DNA of 64,000 bases, taken from NCBI GenBank assembly GCA_022560695.1, contig JADFSP010000014.1, positions 1 to 64,000 on the forward strand. Direction: 5' to 3'. Below the pieces are notes generated by a model. The model was not told the DNA's origin. It made no database searches and worked only from the letters and a program-made list of their open reading frames with translations. This DNA is from Pseudomonadota bacterium (GTDB lineage: Bacteria > Pseudomonadota > Gammaproteobacteria > Steroidobacterales > Woeseiaceae). The number at the start of each line of letters is the position of its first letter. Positions within the stretch are counted from its first letter, which is position 1. The position numbers and the translations under genes were made by a program. Positions 46,246 through 60,947 of the stretch are shown piece by piece.

Positions 46246-47417
46246 CAGTGCGGCAGCAATTTCCGATGCGATTGGATGGACATCAGAATACCGAATCCGG
46301 CCATCAGCGTCACCATGGACGTGCCGCCGAAACTGACGAGTGGTAGCGGAATGCCCACCACGGGCAAAAGGCCCGTAACCATGGCGGTATTGACGAACAC
46401 GTAGACAAAAAACGTCAGGCTGATGGAACCAGCCAGCAACCGCGAATAGGTGTCCCGTGCCTGAACTGCAATGAAAAGGCCACGCCCGATCACGAACACG
46501 TACAAGCCGAGCAAGGCCAGCACGCCGAGGAGCCCGAGCTCTTCTCCCATGACCGCAAATATGAAATCGGTATCGCGCTCCGGTAGAAATTCGAGCTGCG
46601 CCTGCGAACCGTTCGTCCAGCCTTTGCCGAACAACCCGCCCGAGCCGATCGCGATCTTCGATTGAATAATATTGTAACCGGCGCCCAGTGGATCACTGTC
46701 CGGGTTGAGCAGCGTCAATACGCGCTGCTTCTGGTAATCCTGCATAAAAGTCCAGAGCAGCATCGCGCCCGGCACAGACAGGACGGCCAGGGCGAACATG
46801 AGCCGAATCGAAAGCCCGGCCAGCACGACGACGATGATGCCGGACGCGGCGATGAGCAGCGCCGTTCCGAGGTCGGGTTGTCGTGCGATCAAGATTGTCG
46901 GTACCGCAATCAGTACGCCGATGAGCAGCAATGCGCCGATCCTGGGCGGAATCTGACGATCATGCAGATACCAGGCCGCCATCATCGGCACGGCGAGTTT
47001 CATGATTTCGGATGGCTGAAAGCGAATGCCAAGGTCCAGCCAGCGCCGCGCGCCCTGACCAACTTCACCCGTGGTCAGCACGAGCATCAACAACAGCAGG
47101 CCACCAAGATAGGCCCATGGTGTCCAGCGGCGCAGGAAATCCGGCGACAATTGTGCGATCAGGAACATCGCCACAATTGCGACGCTGAGACGCGCGACCT
47201 GGCTGAACCACAGGCGCATATTTTCACCGACTGCGCTGTACAGGACGACCAGACCGAGTGCGCAGATCAGCAGCAGACCACCGAGCAGTGGGCCGTCGAT
47301 GTGCACGCGACGCATCAGGCGCGCGAAATCGCCCAGCGGCGCCGACTTCTGGTCCAGCAATTGATGTGAATCACCCGGAATCACTGCCGTATCCCAGGTA
47401 TTGATCAATAATCGCAC
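46245..47417 (-). CDS. rodA: Rod shape-determining glycosyltransferase RodA
   Basis: This SEDS-family inner-membrane enzyme polymerises glycan for side-wall growth. The whole frame gives 390 residues but overlaps mrdA by 47 bases; a start at 47315 (MRRVHIDGPLLGG, 356 residues) matches the family better. It has ten TM helices, RRWLDLGIRFQPSEIMK and the C-terminal PLPLVSFGGTSM. Partner of PBP2 just upstream. Confidence 0.95.
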   Translation of the reverse strand: MRLLINTWDTAVIPGDSHQLLDQKSAPLGDFARLMRRVHIDGPLLGGLLLICALGLVVLYSAVGENMRLWFSQVARLSVAIVAMFLIAQLSPDFLRRWTPWAYLGGLLLLMLVLTTGEVGQGARRWLDLGIRFQPSEIMKLAVPMMAAWYLHDRQIPPRIGALLLIGVLIAVPTILIARQPDLGTALLIAASGIIVVVLAGLSIRLMFALAVLSVPGAMLLWTFMQDYQKQRVLTLLNPDSDPLGAGYNIIQSKIAIGSGGLFGKGWTNGSQAQLEFLPERDTDFIFAVMGEELGLLGVLALLGLYVFVIGRGLFIAVQARDTYSRLLAGSISLTFFVYVFVNTAMVTGLLPVVGIPLPLVSFGGTSMVTLMAGFGILMSIQSHRKLLPH

Positions 47418-49266
47418 GCGCTATTGGCGCTGCAACACGACTGCCGCTACCGCCATTTTCGACGATCACGGCAACCGCAATTTTTGGGTCGTCGAGCGGA
47501 GCGAATGCCAGGAACAGCGCGTGATCACGCAGTCTTTCCGGGACTTCTTCTTCGTTGTACTCCTCGTCCTGAGAAATCGAGAAAACCTGCGCTGTGCCGC
47601 TCTTGCCAGCCATTTGGTAGGCAGCATCACTGCCTGCCGCGCGCGCCGTGCCGCGCGGGCTCTGCATGACGTCGTGCATGGCACCGATGACAGCGTCCCA
47701 GTGCAGATCGTTGTCGATGCCGACGTCAGCCAGACGTTCCGGGACCGTCATTGTCCGCTTTCCGGTCAGCGTGTTCTCGTACGCGGCGACCATGCGCGGC
47801 CGATAGCGGATACCGCGCGTGGCCAGGGTGGCCGTGGCGCTCGCGAGTTGCAGCGGTGTAGCCAGCATGTAGCCCTGGCCAATTGACGCAATAACGGTTT
47901 CACCAAGAAACCAACGCTGGTCAGATCGGTTACTGAATGCGCCTTTCTTCCATTCGGTCGACGGAACAAGTCCCGATCGTTCACCCTTGACATCGATGCC
48001 GGTCGGCTGGCCGAGTCCGAAGCGAACGAGGTATTCGTGTATGTTGTCGATGCCTATTTTGATGCTCAGGTCATAGAAATAGACGTCGCAGGATTGCGTG
48101 AGCGCGTCGTGCAGATCCATTTCGCCATGACCTTCGGGTTTCCAGTCACGATACCGGTGTGTCGTTTTCGGCAACACGAAGTATCCCCTGCACAGAGTCT
48201 TGCGGGTCAGGTTGGTTGCGCCGGTCTCGAGAGCGGCCAGCGCGAGCATGGGTTTGATCGTCGATCCTGGCGGATACGTTCCCCTGACAGCACGATTGAA
48301 AAGCGGACGATCGAGATCCTCCTGCATGTCTGCAAATTGTGCCGTCGTCATGCCGGTGGCGAACAGGTTCGGGTCGAACGATGGCGTGCTGACGAGCGCG
48401 AGGACTTCGCCATTCCAGGGGTCGATCGCAACAACAGCGCCGCGGTGGCCAGCCAGCTTTTCGGTGGCCAGCAATTGCAGGTCGAGATCGATGCTCAGAT
48501 AAACATTGTCACCGGGGGAGGGTTGTTCGTCGGCAGGCAGGGTATCGCGCAGATCCAGCGAATCACTCGGCAGTTGCCTGCCGCGCGCATTGGTGATGAT
48601 ATGGCGAAAACCGGTGTCGCCATGCAGGACGGACTCGTAACTGTTCTCGATGCCGGTCTTGCCCGCTTGCGAGGTGCCCGCGTAGCGCGAAGCCTCGAGA
48701 ATTTGCAGATCATCGCTCGATAGCGCGCTGACATAGCCAACCGCGTGCGCAACAGCCTTTCCATACGGGTAGTGGCGCACGAGCCTCGGCTGAAAGTCGA
48801 CTCCCGGGAACCGTGGCCGCTGCACCGCGAAATTCGCGATTTCTTTGTTGCTCAGGCGGCTATTCAGGGTCACGGGCTTGAAGCGTGGCGCGCTGAGGCT
48901 CAATTCCTTGATTCGCGGGATGTCCTCGGCGTTGATCAGTTCGAGTGCTGCGAGACGCTCGAGCGTCTCGTCGATGTCCGCGACCTGCTCGGGAATTAGT
49001 TCGAGTTGAAAGGCCGGCAGGTTCTCAGCGAGTAGGCGGCCCTCGCGATCAAACACGAGGCCGCGTATCGGCGGCACCGCTTCGATACGCACGCGGTTGC
49101 CCTGTGATCTCGCGGCGAAATGTTCGTAATTGAAAACCTGCAGCTGAACGAGCCTTGCGACGACGGTGCCGAGCATCAGAATTGCCACGATCATGGTGAA
49201 TATGACGCGCGAAAAAAACAATCGGCGTTCCGAGTGATGATCCTTGATGGGCGAAAGCAGGTCCAC
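47371..49266 (-). CDS. mrdA: Penicillin-binding protein 2
   Basis: The 631-residue transpeptidase crosslinks side-wall peptidoglycan with RodA. GTG start at 49266. TM helix (about 20-42), PBP dimer domain, then STIK (GTYPPGSTIKPM), SCD (TQSCDVYFYD) and KSGTAQV. The last part carries the usual extension with LRDHALFLAFAPLDDPKIAVAVIVENGG. The gene follows mreD by 1 base. Confidence 0.96.
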   Translation of the reverse strand: MDLLSPIKDHHSERRLFFSRVIFTMIVAILMLGTVVARLVQLQVFNYEHFAARSQGNRVRIEAVPPIRGLVFDREGRLLAENLPAFQLELIPEQVADIDETLERLAALELINAEDIPRIKELSLSAPRFKPVTLNSRLSNKEIANFAVQRPRFPGVDFQPRLVRHYPYGKAVAHAVGYVSALSSDDLQILEASRYAGTSQAGKTGIENSYESVLHGDTGFRHIITNARGRQLPSDSLDLRDTLPADEQPSPGDNVYLSIDLDLQLLATEKLAGHRGAVVAIDPWNGEVLALVSTPSFDPNLFATGMTTAQFADMQEDLDRPLFNRAVRGTYPPGSTIKPMLALAALETGATNLTRKTLCRGYFVLPKTTHRYRDWKPEGHGEMDLHDALTQSCDVYFYDLSIKIGIDNIHEYLVRFGLGQPTGIDVKGERSGLVPSTEWKKGAFSNRSDQRWFLGETVIASIGQGYMLATPLQLASATATLATRGIRYRPRMVAAYENTLTGKRTMTVPERLADVGIDNDLHWDAVIGAMHDVMQSPRGTARAAGSDAAYQMAGKSGTAQVFSISQDEEYNEEEVPERLRDHALFLAFAPLDDPKIAVAVIVENGGSGSRVAAPIARAIIDQYLGYGSDSG

Positions 49267-49267
49267 G

Positions 49268-49759
49268 TCAGTTTCCGGTCTGCGCCCTGAAGCGCACGCC
49301 CGTCAGAAACATCGACAGAAATGGCCAGACTATCGACCCGATAATGACTGGAGCCCAGTAACTGATTGCGGGCGCCGTCACCGCGGTAACGCCATTGATC
49401 CAGAACAGCAGGAACTGATGCAAAGCGAGCAGCGCGAACACCGTCGCCGTCAGTTGCAGCAACGGAAATACACGCATCAACAAGTGAAATTTGATCGTGA
49501 TGTACACGACGACGCACAATGCGAGGGCGTGCTGGCCGAGCAACGTCCCTTGAGCCACGTCAAGAAAAATACCGATAAGCCAGGCGGTGCCCACGTTATA
49601 ACTGCTGGGCGCCGTCATGGCCCAGTAAATCAGTATCAGTGCGACCCAGTCCGGGCGAAATGGAGCAAGAGCCTTGGGCAGCGGCACGAGCGTTAGCATC
49701 AGCGCCAGCAGGATTGTGATGACGGCGGGCAGATGGCGTGATGCGCGTGTGCTAATCAT
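49268..49759 (-). CDS. mreD: Rod shape-determining protein MreD
   Basis: I prefer ATG 49759, which overlaps the mreC stop by 8 bases; a start at 49780 would add 7 residues. The 163-residue membrane protein has about five TM helices and the DWVALILIYWAMTAPSSYNVGTAWLIGIFLDVAQGTLLGQHAL region typical of MreD. Part of the MreBCD-RodZ-PBP2-RodA elongasome. Confidence 0.92.
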   Translation of the reverse strand: MISTRASRHLPAVITILLALMLTLVPLPKALAPFRPDWVALILIYWAMTAPSSYNVGTAWLIGIFLDVAQGTLLGQHALALCVVVYITIKFHLLMRVFPLLQLTATVFALLALHQFLLFWINGVTAVTAPAISYWAPVIIGSIVWPFLSMFLTGVRFRAQTGN

Positions 49760-50624
49760 TTGCTTCGTCCGCAGATTCAACAGCGGGCGAGGCTGACCAG
49801 ATCAGCATGACCTCACGCACCTGGTTCAGCGCCGCGGCCGGCGTCGCCGTCACATCAGCGAACGGTTCCTGCGGAATGCGTGTGACGTTCGCGACAATGG
49901 CCACGGGATAGCCGGACGGAAACGTGCCTCCCAGTCCTGACGTCACGAGTAGGTCACCCGCGCGAATGTCGGCGTTATTGGGCAGAAACGGCAATTCGAG
50001 CCGATCGAATTCACCGGTACCGAAGGCGACGGTACGCAATCCATTGCGATTGACCTCGACGGGCAATGCATGATCGGGATCGCTGATCAATATCGCCTGT
50101 GCCGTCATGAGGCCTACTTCAACGATCTGGCCAACGACGCCGTTCACATCGACAATCGCCTGACCATCGTAGACGCCGTCCTGTTGCCCGATGGCAATGA
50201 CGAGATTGTGGCGATAGGGGTTGGCATCCACGGCTATGATTTCGGCGATGCGGACTTCGCCGCGAACCTGGCGCCGCGCCTCCAGCAATTCGCGCAGGCG
50301 ATCGTTTTCCGCCTCGAGTGCCGTAAAGCGCTGCAATCGTGCATTCGTCAGCAGGCGTTCGACCTTGAGGCGGCTGTTCTGTAGTCGCAGTTCGTTACGT
50401 GTCGCGCCGGCATCGCGTACCCACACCCAAAAGCGGGTCGGCGCAGCAACGACGATTTGCAAGGGATAAACGGCTGCACTTATGGCTCGGCGCACCGCAT
50501 CGAGATGATTGTCACGATGGTCGAGAACCATGAGCAGGATGCTCAGAGAAACCAGAGCCAGCGCACGCAGGCCGAGTGCGGGAATTCTTGCGAGACGGCT
50601 GCGATCGCTTTGCGAGCTGAGCAT
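49752..50624 (-). CDS. mreC: Rod shape-determining protein MreC
   Basis: The 290-residue periplasmic scaffold has a TM helix (about 17-37), a coiled coil (70-115) and two beta barrels (ISDPDHALPVEVNRNGLRTVAFG, LLVTSGLGGTFPSGYPVAIV). It links MreB to PBP2 and RodA. It lies 64 bases after mreB. Confidence 0.95.
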   Translation of the reverse strand: MLSSQSDRSRLARIPALGLRALALVSLSILLMVLDHRDNHLDAVRRAISAAVYPLQIVVAAPTRFWVWVRDAGATRNELRLQNSRLKVERLLTNARLQRFTALEAENDRLRELLEARRQVRGEVRIAEIIAVDANPYRHNLVIAIGQQDGVYDGQAIVDVNGVVGQIVEVGLMTAQAILISDPDHALPVEVNRNGLRTVAFGTGEFDRLELPFLPNNADIRAGDLLVTSGLGGTFPSGYPVAIVANVTRIPQEPFADVTATPAAALNQVREVMLIWSASPAVESADEAND

Positions 50625-50688
50625 CGGGGACTAGGACTCCGTTAAGGTTGTATTGATGGAGTACCAGCAGCCTGGCTGACCGGTTAGC

Positions 50689-51807
<1,119 letters not shown>

Positions 51808-51866
51808 TCATTTGTGCGCATGCGTCCCAAGGCGGCGCGCTGAGGCCAAATACCCCGGATTTGCCC

Positions 51867-52154
51867 GTGTCACTCGACAAAGTTCAGGTACAGCATATCG
51901 CGGCACTGGCGAGGCTCCGGGTTGCCGACGACGAAATCGCAGAGACCGTCGACAAACTGTCGCGAATCGTCGATTTCGTCGCCCAATTGTCGCAGGCGGC
52001 GACCGACGATGTCGTGCCAATGGCACATCCGTTGAACCAGGTTCAGCGCCCGCGACCGGATCGCATCACCGAGTCGAATGACCGCGACCGGATTCAAAGC
52101 AACGCGCCGGCCATTAGTGACGGCTTCTACCTTGTGCCCAAAGTCCTTGAATGA
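51867..52154 (+). CDS. gatC: Aspartyl/glutamyl-tRNA amidotransferase subunit C
   Basis: I start at GTG 51867 (95 residues, [19 protein letters not shown]), the family length; the longer frame crosses the promoter region. GatC is the small chaperone-like subunit stabilising GatA-GatB. GatCAB amidates misacylated Glu-tRNA(Gln) and Asp-tRNA(Asn). It overlaps gatA by 4 bases. Confidence 0.94.
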   Translation: MSLDKVQVQHIAALARLRVADDEIAETVDKLSRIVDFVAQLSQAATDDVVPMAHPLNQVQRPRPDRITESNDRDRIQSNAPAISDGFYLVPKVLE

Positions 52155-53626
52155 GCGCGTCCAGCCGAGATCTTCACGCGCAGCCGCTGACGCAGCTTGC
52201 CGCAGGCCTCAGCCGAGGCGATTTTTCAGCGCTTGAACTGACGCAGGCGCTGCTGGCACGCATTGAACGTCACAACGGTTCACTCAATGCGTTCGTCACG
52301 GTGACCGTCGACGAGGCACTCGCAGCTGCCAAACGGGCCGACGCTGATCGTGCGGCCGGCAAGGGTGGTGTCCTGAATGGGCTGCCGATCGTGCACAAAG
52401 ACATTTTTTGCACGCGCGACGTTTTGACGACCTGCGGGTCTCGCATGCTGGAGAATTTTGTGTCGCCTTACGACGCGACGGTCGTCGAGCGACTCGCGGA
52501 CGCCGGCGCGATCATGCTCGGCAAGAGCAATATGGATGAATTCGCGATGGGCTCGTCAAGCGAGACCAGTTACTTCGGCCCGGTCAGGAATCCGTGGGAT
52601 ACCGAGCGGTCGCCTGGCGGCTCATCAGGCGGGTCGTCCGCGGCCGTTGCCGCCAGGCTTGTGCCAGCGGCCACCGGTACCGACACCGGGGGCTCAATTC
52701 GCCAGCCGGCGGCGCTCACGGGAACAACAGGCCTCAAGCCGACCTACGGTCGCGTGTCTCGATACGGCATGATCGCGTTCGCATCGAGCCTTGATCAGGC
52801 GGGCGTGATCACGCGCTCCGCAGGCGATGCGGCGTTGTTGCTTGGCGTAATGGCCGGATTCGATGAACGTGATTCAACCTCGGTCGATCGACCGGTTCCC
52901 GACTATGTCGCGGGCCTGGCCGGATCGCTAAAGGGCGTACGCGTCGGTGTCGTCCGGCAGCATTTCGACGCCGGTCTCGATGAGCATTGTGCAGCCGCGG
53001 TGCGAGAGGCACTCGCCGTACTCGAATCTCAGGGCGCAATATTGACCGAAGTCGACCTGCCGAACCTCGACTTGTCAGTACCGACCTACTATGTGGTTGC
53101 GCCGGCCGAATGCTCCTCGAACCTGTCACGCTTCGACGGCGTGCGCTTCGGCCATCGCGCCGACGACCCAGAGGATCTTATGGACTTGTATTGCCGCAGT
53201 CGCGGCGAAGGCTTTGGTGCAGAGGTCAAGCGGCGCATCATGACCGGTACCTACGTGCTTTCCGCCGGCTACTACGATGCCTACTACCTCAAGGCACAGC
53301 AGGTTCGGCAACTGATCAGCGATGATTTCAGGCACGCGTTTGCCGACGTCGATGTCATTGCCGGGCCGACGGCGCCGACGCCGGCATTCAAACTCGGTGA
53401 CAAGACCGACGATCCTGTAACGATGTACCTCAACGACATCTATACGATCGGCGCAAATCTCGCGGGCTTGCCGGGTATCTCGGTGCCGTGCGGCTTCGTT
53501 GACGGCCTGCCCGTTGGCCTGCATCTCGTCGGGCCGCATTTTGCGGAGGAGTCCCTCCTCTGCTGCGCGCATCAATATCAGCAACTCACCGACTGGCACG
53601 AGCAATGCCCCGGGGACTATCGATGA
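52151..53626 (+). CDS. gatA: Aspartyl/glutamyl-tRNA amidotransferase subunit A
   Basis: The 491-residue amidase frees ammonia from glutamine. The Ser-cis-Ser-Lys triad is K in PIVHKDIF, S in [13 protein letters not shown] and the nucleophile in [11 protein letters not shown]. The remaining amidase-signature blocks are intact to the end. Ends with ATGA overlap into gatB. Confidence 0.97.
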   Translation: MSASSRDLHAQPLTQLAAGLSRGDFSALELTQALLARIERHNGSLNAFVTVTVDEALAAAKRADADRAAGKGGVLNGLPIVHKDIFCTRDVLTTCGSRMLENFVSPYDATVVERLADAGAIMLGKSNMDEFAMGSSSETSYFGPVRNPWDTERSPGGSSGGSSAAVAARLVPAATGTDTGGSIRQPAALTGTTGLKPTYGRVSRYGMIAFASSLDQAGVITRSAGDAALLLGVMAGFDERDSTSVDRPVPDYVAGLAGSLKGVRVGVVRQHFDAGLDEHCAAAVREALAVLESQGAILTEVDLPNLDLSVPTYYVVAPAECSSNLSRFDGVRFGHRADDPEDLMDLYCRSRGEGFGAEVKRRIMTGTYVLSAGYYDAYYLKAQQVRQLISDDFRHAFADVDVIAGPTAPTPAFKLGDKTDDPVTMYLNDIYTIGANLAGLPGISVPCGFVDGLPVGLHLVGPHFAEESLLCCAHQYQQLTDWHEQCPGDYR

Positions 53627-55065
53627 ACGCTGCGTGGGAGGTGGTTATCGGGCTGGAGATTCACACGCAGCTCGCGACGCGGAGCAAGATTTTCTCGGGC
53701 GCGCCGACGGCCTATGGCGCCGAGCCCAACACCCAGGCGTGCCTGGTCGATCTGGGCTATCCGGGCGTGCTGCCGGTCCTCAACGAAGAGGTCATACGAA
53801 TGGCCTGCAAATTCGGGTTGGCCGTCAATGCGACGATCGCGAAGCGATCGATCTTTGCGCGCAAGAATTATTTCTACCCGGATCTGCCAAAAGGCTACCA
53901 GATCAGCCAGCTCGAGCTGCCGATCGTCGAGCACGGTGAACTCTTCATCAAAGACGCCGACGGTAATGACAAGCGCATCGGCATAACTCGTGCACATCTC
54001 GAAGAAGACGCAGGCAAGTCGGTTCACGAACGATTCGATCGCCACTCGGGCATCGATCTGAATCGCGCCGGTACGCCGTTGCTGGAGATTGTATCGGAGC
54101 CGGATCTGCGGTCGGCAAAGGAAGCCATCCAGTACATGCGCAAGATCCATACAATCGTACGCTACCTCGGCATATCCGACGGCAACATGCAGGAGGGTTC
54201 ATTTCGCTGTGATGCCAACGTGTCGGTTCGGCCACGCGGCCAACAGGAATTGGGCACGCGCAGCGAACTCAAGAACCTGAATTCATTTCGCTTCGTAGAA
54301 AAGGCGATCAACTTCGAAGTCAAGCGCCAGATCGAAATACTCGAGGACGGCGGCAAAGTCGTGCAGGAAACCCGGCTTTACGATTCCGATCGCGACGAGA
54401 CGCGAGCGATGCGCTCGAAAGAAGAAGCGAACGACTACCGCTACTTTCCCGACCCGGATTTGCTGCCCGTGGCAATCAGCGATGACTACATCGAGACGGT
54501 GCGCAAATCGCTCCCCGAACTGCCCGATGCGAAGCAACAGCGCTTCGTCGGCGACTATGCCCTGAAGCCCGGGGATGCGGCAATTCTGACCGCCAATCGC
54601 CTGTTGGCGGATTACTTCGAGGAGGCGGCGCGGCACAGCGATGCCGAGGTGCGGCTGATTGCCAACTGGATCATCGGCGATCTGTCCGCCGCGATGAATC
54701 GGGACGGCATCGATATCGGTGACTGCCGCATTGCGGCGGCTGACCTGGCCGGTCTCGTCGATCGAATTCACGACAATACGATTTCAGGAAAGATCGCCAA
54801 GGAAGTTTTCGAGGCAATGTGGGCTGGCGAGGGCACGGCCGACGAGGTCATCGAGACAAAAGGCCTGAGGCAAATCACCGATAGCGCGGCGATCGAGACC
54901 ATCGTCGACAAGGTCATCGCCGCGCATCCGAATCAGGCAGCCGACTACAAGGCCGGCAAAAACAAGCTGATCGGCTTTTTCGTCGGTGAGGTTATGAAGG
55001 AAACGGGCGGTAAGGCCAACCCCGCACAGGTCAACGACGTTTTGAGAAGCAAACTCGGCAATTAG
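53623..55065 (+). CDS. gatB: Aspartyl/glutamyl-tRNA amidotransferase subunit B
   Basis: Start ATG 53623 overlaps the gatA stop by 4 bases; 480 residues. GatB binds and phosphorylates the misacylated tRNA end. [13 protein letters not shown], the cradle motif [29 protein letters not shown] and the C-terminal YqeY-like helical domain (about 330-478) are intact. End of the gatCAB operon. Confidence 0.97.
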   Translation: MNAAWEVVIGLEIHTQLATRSKIFSGAPTAYGAEPNTQACLVDLGYPGVLPVLNEEVIRMACKFGLAVNATIAKRSIFARKNYFYPDLPKGYQISQLELPIVEHGELFIKDADGNDKRIGITRAHLEEDAGKSVHERFDRHSGIDLNRAGTPLLEIVSEPDLRSAKEAIQYMRKIHTIVRYLGISDGNMQEGSFRCDANVSVRPRGQQELGTRSELKNLNSFRFVEKAINFEVKRQIEILEDGGKVVQETRLYDSDRDETRAMRSKEEANDYRYFPDPDLLPVAISDDYIETVRKSLPELPDAKQQRFVGDYALKPGDAAILTANRLLADYFEEAARHSDAEVRLIANWIIGDLSAAMNRDGIDIGDCRIAAADLAGLVDRIHDNTISGKIAKEVFEAMWAGEGTADEVIETKGLRQITDSAAIETIVDKVIAAHPNQAADYKAGKNKLIGFFVGEVMKETGGKANPAQVNDVLRSKLGN

Positions 55066-55101
55066 CCGACCAGTGACTCACACGGTCGTCCCGCGAAGCA
55101 C

Positions 55102-55308
55102 ATGTCCGCTGACGACGTCATTCCGTTTGTTTTCGAGGGGTTGCCCGTCCGTGGCGCACTGATTCATCTTTCGCGGTCATGGCGGCGCATGCTGCGTGAC
55201 CACGATTACGACCCTGATGCACACTGCGCGATCACGGTGGATTCGGGTGAGCGCCCCTACCGCCTGTTTGCAGACAACGCCATGACCGAAGCCGATCGCG
55301 CCCAGTAG
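55102..55308 (+). pseudogene. hslO: Truncated hslO (Hsp33) remnant
   Basis: The 68-residue frame begins DDVIPFVFEGLPVRGALIHLSRSWRRMLRDHDYDP, which matches the N terminus of the redox chaperone Hsp33 (normally about 290 residues). After residue about 40 it no longer resembles Hsp33 and ends at a TAG; no zinc-binding CxC...CxxC part is found in any frame before the ArsR-like gene. The simplest reading is a deletion that removed the body of the gene. A genuine small protein using this fold is unlikely. Confidence 0.55.
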
Positions 55309-55376
55309 TCGGCATAAAAACCCCGGTTCGACCCCCTCATTGTCCCGCACAGCCGTGCTAAACTGTTTCACTCTTA

Positions 55377-55396
55377 ATATAAAGAAATTCTTATAT
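55377..55396 (+). promoter_or_regulatory. Palindrome before the methionine operon
   Basis: ATATAA (55377-55382) and TTATAT (55391-55396) flank AGAAATTCT, making an AT-rich, imperfect 20-bp dyad 4 bases before the ATG at 55401. ArsR-type regulators bind such AT-rich dyads, and the next gene encodes one, so self-regulation is plausible. Confidence 0.5.
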
Positions 55397-55400
55397 TTTA

Positions 55401-57175
<1,775 letters not shown>

Positions 57176-57186
57176 AGTTGAGTATC

Positions 57187-60100
57187 ATGAAGAGAGCTGA
57201 CCGCATTCAGTCCCTGTTCGATTTGCTCGAGCGCCGTATTGTCCTGCTTGACGGTGCGATGGGCACGATGATTCAAGGCTACCGCCTCGGCGAGGACGAT
57301 TTCCGCGGCGAGCGCTTCGCCGCCTGGGAAAAGGATCTCAAAGGCAACAACGACCTGCTGTCGATCACGAAGCCGCAGCTGATCCAGGACATCCATCGCC
57401 GGTTTCTCGATGCCGGGGCCGATGTCATCGAGACCAACACATTCAATTCGAACGCGCCGTCGATGAGTGACTACGGCATGGAGGCGCTCGTTCCTGAGTT
57501 GAATCTCGCCGCGGCGCGGATCGCGCGCGAATGCGCCGATGCACATGCGGCGCACGTCGGCAGCCCGCGATTTGTCGCCGGCGTGCTCGGCCCGACGAAT
57601 CGTACGGCGTCAATGTCACCCGATGTGAACGACCCGGCATACCGCAACATTTCGTTTGCCGGTCTCGCCGAAACCTACGAGACGGCAGCCAGCGCCCTGA
57701 TCGAGGGCGGCGCCGACTTCATCATGATTGAAACTATTTTCGATACCTTGAATGCGAAGGCTGCGATTTTCGCCGTCAGGCGAAGTTTCGCGAAGACCGG
57801 CGTCCGCTTGCCCGTGATGATCTCCGGCACGATCACCGACGCGTCGGGCAGGACCTTGTCGGGACAGACGACCGAGGCGTTCTGGAATTCGGTGCGCCAC
57901 GCCGAACCCTTCATGATTGGATTGAATTGTGCGCTCGGGGCGCAGGAATTGCGTCCTTACGTGGCCGAACTGGCGCGCGTTGCTGATACGCGTGTCAGTG
58001 CACATCCGAACGCGGGATTGCCGAACGAATTTGGCGAGTACGACGAAACTCCCGAGCACATGGCCGGCATTGTCGGCGAGTTTGCCCGTAGCGGCCTGGT
58101 CAACCTCGTCGGCGGCTGCTGTGGAACGCGGCCCGAGCATATTCGCGCCCTCAAAGAGGCCGTGGTTGATTGCGAGACGCGCAGTATTCCCAGGCTGCCG
58201 GTACGTTTGCGCCTGGCCGGGCTGGAGCCGCTGAACATCGGTCCGGACGACTTGTTCGTCAATGTGGGTGAACGCTGCAATGTCACGGGATCGGCACATT
58301 TTCGACGCCTGATCGAAGCAGACGACTACGCGACTGCGGTACAGGTCGCGAGGCAACAGGTCGATAGCGGCGCGCAGATCATCGACGTCAATATGGACGA
58401 GGGCATGCTGGACTCCGAGCAGGCGATGGCGACGTTCATGAACCTGATTGCCTCCGAGCCCGACGTGTCTCGCCTGCCGATCATGATCGACTCGTCGAAG
58501 TGGTCGGTGATCGAGGCAGGACTGCGCTGCGTGCAAGGCAAGGCAGTCGTTAATTCGATCAGCCTGAAAGAGGGTGAGGCGGCGTTCGTCGAGCAGGCGA
58601 ATCTTGTACGCGACTACGGCGCCGCGGTGATTGTCATGGCGTTCGACGAGCAAGGTCAGGCTGATACGGTCGAGCGCAAAGTCGGGATTTGTAAACGCTC
58701 CTACGAAATCCTGACCAAAACGGTTGGTATCGAGCCGGCGGACATCATTTTCGATCCGAATATATTCGCCATCGCGACGGGTATCGAGGAGCATGCCGGC
58801 TACGGCGTCGCGTTCATCGACGCGACGCGAGCGATCAAGGCCGCGTTGCCGCACGTAAGGATCAGTGGCGGCGTGAGCAACGTTTCATTTTCGTTTCGCG
58901 GCAATAATGCCCTGCGCGAAGCGATCCATTCCGTATTTCTGTACCACGCCATTCGTGCGGGCATGGACATGGGCATTGTCAATGCGGGGCAGCTCGCGAT
59001 TTATGACGACTTGCCGGCGAAACTGCGTGACGCCGTCGAGGATGTCGTTCTGAATCGGCGTGAGGATGCTACCGAGCGATTGCTCGAGATCGCCGTAAGC
59101 TACAAGGATCAGCCATCCGGCGCACAGGCAAAAGTCCGAAATCTTGAGTGGCGTGCGTGGCTCGTGGACAAACGCCTGCAGCACGCTCTGGTGAACGGAA
59201 TCGACGAGTTCGTCGTCGATGACACCGAAGAAGCACGCCTGGCAACGGACAGGCCGCTCGATGTCATTGAAGGGCCGTTGATGGACGGCATGAACGTTGT
59301 CGGAGATCTGTTCGGCGCGGGCAAAATGTTCCTGCCGCAGGTCGTCAAGTCCGCACGCGTCATGAAAAAGGCAGTTGCCCATCTCGTGCCGTTTATCGAA
59401 GAGGAAAATGACGGCGACTTCAGCTCGAACGGCAAAATCATACTCGCAACCGTCAAGGGCGACGTGCACGACATCGGCAAGAAAATCGTGGGCGTGGTAT
59501 TGCAGTGCAATAACTTCGAGGTTATCGACCTCGGCGTCATGGTCAGTTGCGAGAAAATTCTCGAGACCGCCAGGCGCGAGCACGTGAAAATGGTCGGACT
59601 GTCGGGCCTGATTACGCCGTCGCTCGATGAAATGGTGCACGTCGCGTCGGAGATGGAGCGCCTGGAATTCGACCTGCCGCTGCTGATCGGCGGCGCAACG
59701 ACGTCACCCGCACACACGGCCGTCAAAATCGAACCGCAATACGAAGGGCCCGTGATTTACGTCAAGGACGCATCGCGCGCGGTCGGCGTTGCGCAGGCGC
59801 TCATTGAACCGGGGACGCGCGACCAGCTTGTTGCCAAGGCGCGGCGCGATAATGCGCGTCGGCGCGAGCGGCACGCCGGCAAGAAACGTCTGTTGCCCCA
59901 GTTGTCGCTCAGTGAGGCGCGTGACAGGCGGCACCGCTGCGATTGGAGCGACTACAGGTCGCCACGGCCGGCGTTCACCGGTGCGCGCGTCATCGATGAC
60001 ATAAAACTTGCAGAGCTGCGCGACTATATCGACTGGATGCCATTCTTCAACGCCTGGGAATTTCACGGCAAATTTCCTGCGATTCTCAGTGATGCGAAGG

Positions 60101-60900
60101 TCGGTGCGGCGACAACGGCACTTTTTGACGATGCCAGGGCCATGCTCGGGAATATCATCGAGGAGAAATGGTTGCAGGCCAGGGCAGTCGTCGGATTCTT
60201 TCCGGCGTACTCGGACGTTCATGACGATGTGCTGGTGTACGCCGATGATCGCCGACACGGGCCGTTGATGCGCTTGTGTCATCTGCGGCAACAGCGCGCA
60301 AAGCCTGACGGTCACGCACAGAATTGCCTTGCCGATTTCGTTGCACCGCGCGACAGCGGCGTTGATGATTACATCGGCGCCTTTGCGCTCACCGCCGGTA
60401 TCGGCATCGATGAGCATGTGCAGCGCTTCGAAAGCGCCAATGACGATTACAGCGCCATTCTTCTCAAGGCGCTTGCGGATCGTCTCGCGGAGGCGCTTGC
60501 GGAGTACTTGCACGAGCGCGTGCGGCGCGAATTCTGGGCCTATGCGCCCGATGAACGCCTGACCAACGATGAGATGATCGCCGAGAAGTACCAGGGCATA
60601 CGCCCGGCGCCGGGCTACCCGGCCTGCCCGGACCATACCGAAAAAGGCAAGCTGTGGACGCTGCTCGATGTCGAGAAGCGCATCGGTTTGCGGCTGACGG
60701 AGTCTTACGCGATGTATCCGACGGCAGCCGTGAGCGGCTTTTATTTCTCGCACCCGGAGGCCCGGTACTTTTCGGTCGGCAATATCGGTCGGGATCAGGT
60801 TGAGTCGTATGCCGAGCGTCAGGGCATATCCGTGCGTGAAGCCGAGAAATGGCTTGCGCCCAATCTCGGCTACGATCCGAGTGCCGTGAGTGCGGCCTGA
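57187..60900 (+). CDS. metH: Cobalamin-dependent methionine synthase
   Basis: Start ATG 57187 gives 1237 residues; a TTG 9 bases before is possible. MetH moves the methyl of 5-methyl-THF to homocysteine through cobalamin. Domains: homocysteine-binding barrel (about 1-330; zinc cysteines in [11 protein letters not shown]), pterin barrel (about 350-620; [12 protein letters not shown]), cap and B12 domain (about 650-890; cobalt ligand in [10 protein letters not shown]), and reactivation domain (about 910-1230; [15 protein letters not shown]). No truncation. Requires cobalamin. Confidence 0.97.
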   Translation: MKRADRIQSLFDLLERRIVLLDGAMGTMIQGYRLGEDDFRGERFAAWEKDLKGNNDLLSITKPQLIQDIHRRFLDAGADVIETNTFNSNAPSMSDYGMEALVPELNLAAARIARECADAHAAHVGSPRFVAGVLGPTNRTASMSPDVNDPAYRNISFAGLAETYETAASALIEGGADFIMIETIFDTLNAKAAIFAVRRSFAKTGVRLPVMISGTITDASGRTLSGQTTEAFWNSVRHAEPFMIGLNCALGAQELRPYVAELARVADTRVSAHPNAGLPNEFGEYDETPEHMAGIVGEFARSGLVNLVGGCCGTRPEHIRALKEAVVDCETRSIPRLPVRLRLAGLEPLNIGPDDLFVNVGERCNVTGSAHFRRLIEADDYATAVQVARQQVDSGAQIIDVNMDEGMLDSEQAMATFMNLIASEPDVSRLPIMIDSSKWSVIEAGLRCVQGKAVVNSISLKEGEAAFVEQANLVRDYGAAVIVMAFDEQGQADTVERKVGICKRSYEILTKTVGIEPADIIFDPNIFAIATGIEEHAGYGVAFIDATRAIKAALPHVRISGGVSNVSFSFRGNNALREAIHSVFLYHAIRAGMDMGIVNAGQLAIYDDLPAKLRDAVEDVVLNRREDATERLLEIAVSYKDQPSGAQAKVRNLEWRAWLVDKRLQHALVNGIDEFVVDDTEEARLATDRPLDVIEGPLMDGMNVVGDLFGAGKMFLPQVVKSARVMKKAVAHLVPFIEEENDGDFSSNGKIILATVKGDVHDIGKKIVGVVLQCNNFEVIDLGVMVSCEKILETARREHVKMVGLSGLITPSLDEMVHVASEMERLEFDLPLLIGGATTSPAHTAVKIEPQYEGPVIYVKDASRAVGVAQALIEPGTRDQLVAKARRDNARRRERHAGKKRLLPQLSLSEARDRRHRCDWSDYRSPRPAFTGARVIDDIKLAELRDYIDWMPFFNAWEFHGKFPAILSDAKVGAATTALFDDARAMLGNIIEEKWLQARAVVGFFPAYSDVHDDVLVYADDRRHGPLMRLCHLRQQRAKPDGHAQNCLADFVAPRDSGVDDYIGAFALTAGIGIDEHVQRFESANDDYSAILLKALADRLAEALAEYLHERVRREFWAYAPDERLTNDEMIAEKYQGIRPAPGYPACPDHTEKGKLWTLLDVEKRIGLRLTESYAMYPTAAVSGFYFSHPEARYFSVGNIGRDQVESYAERQGISVREAEKWLAPNLGYDPSAVSAA

Positions 60901-60947
60901 GTGCCGCCGACCACTTCGTGACGGTGGTGCGCTGGAACATCGTGACG

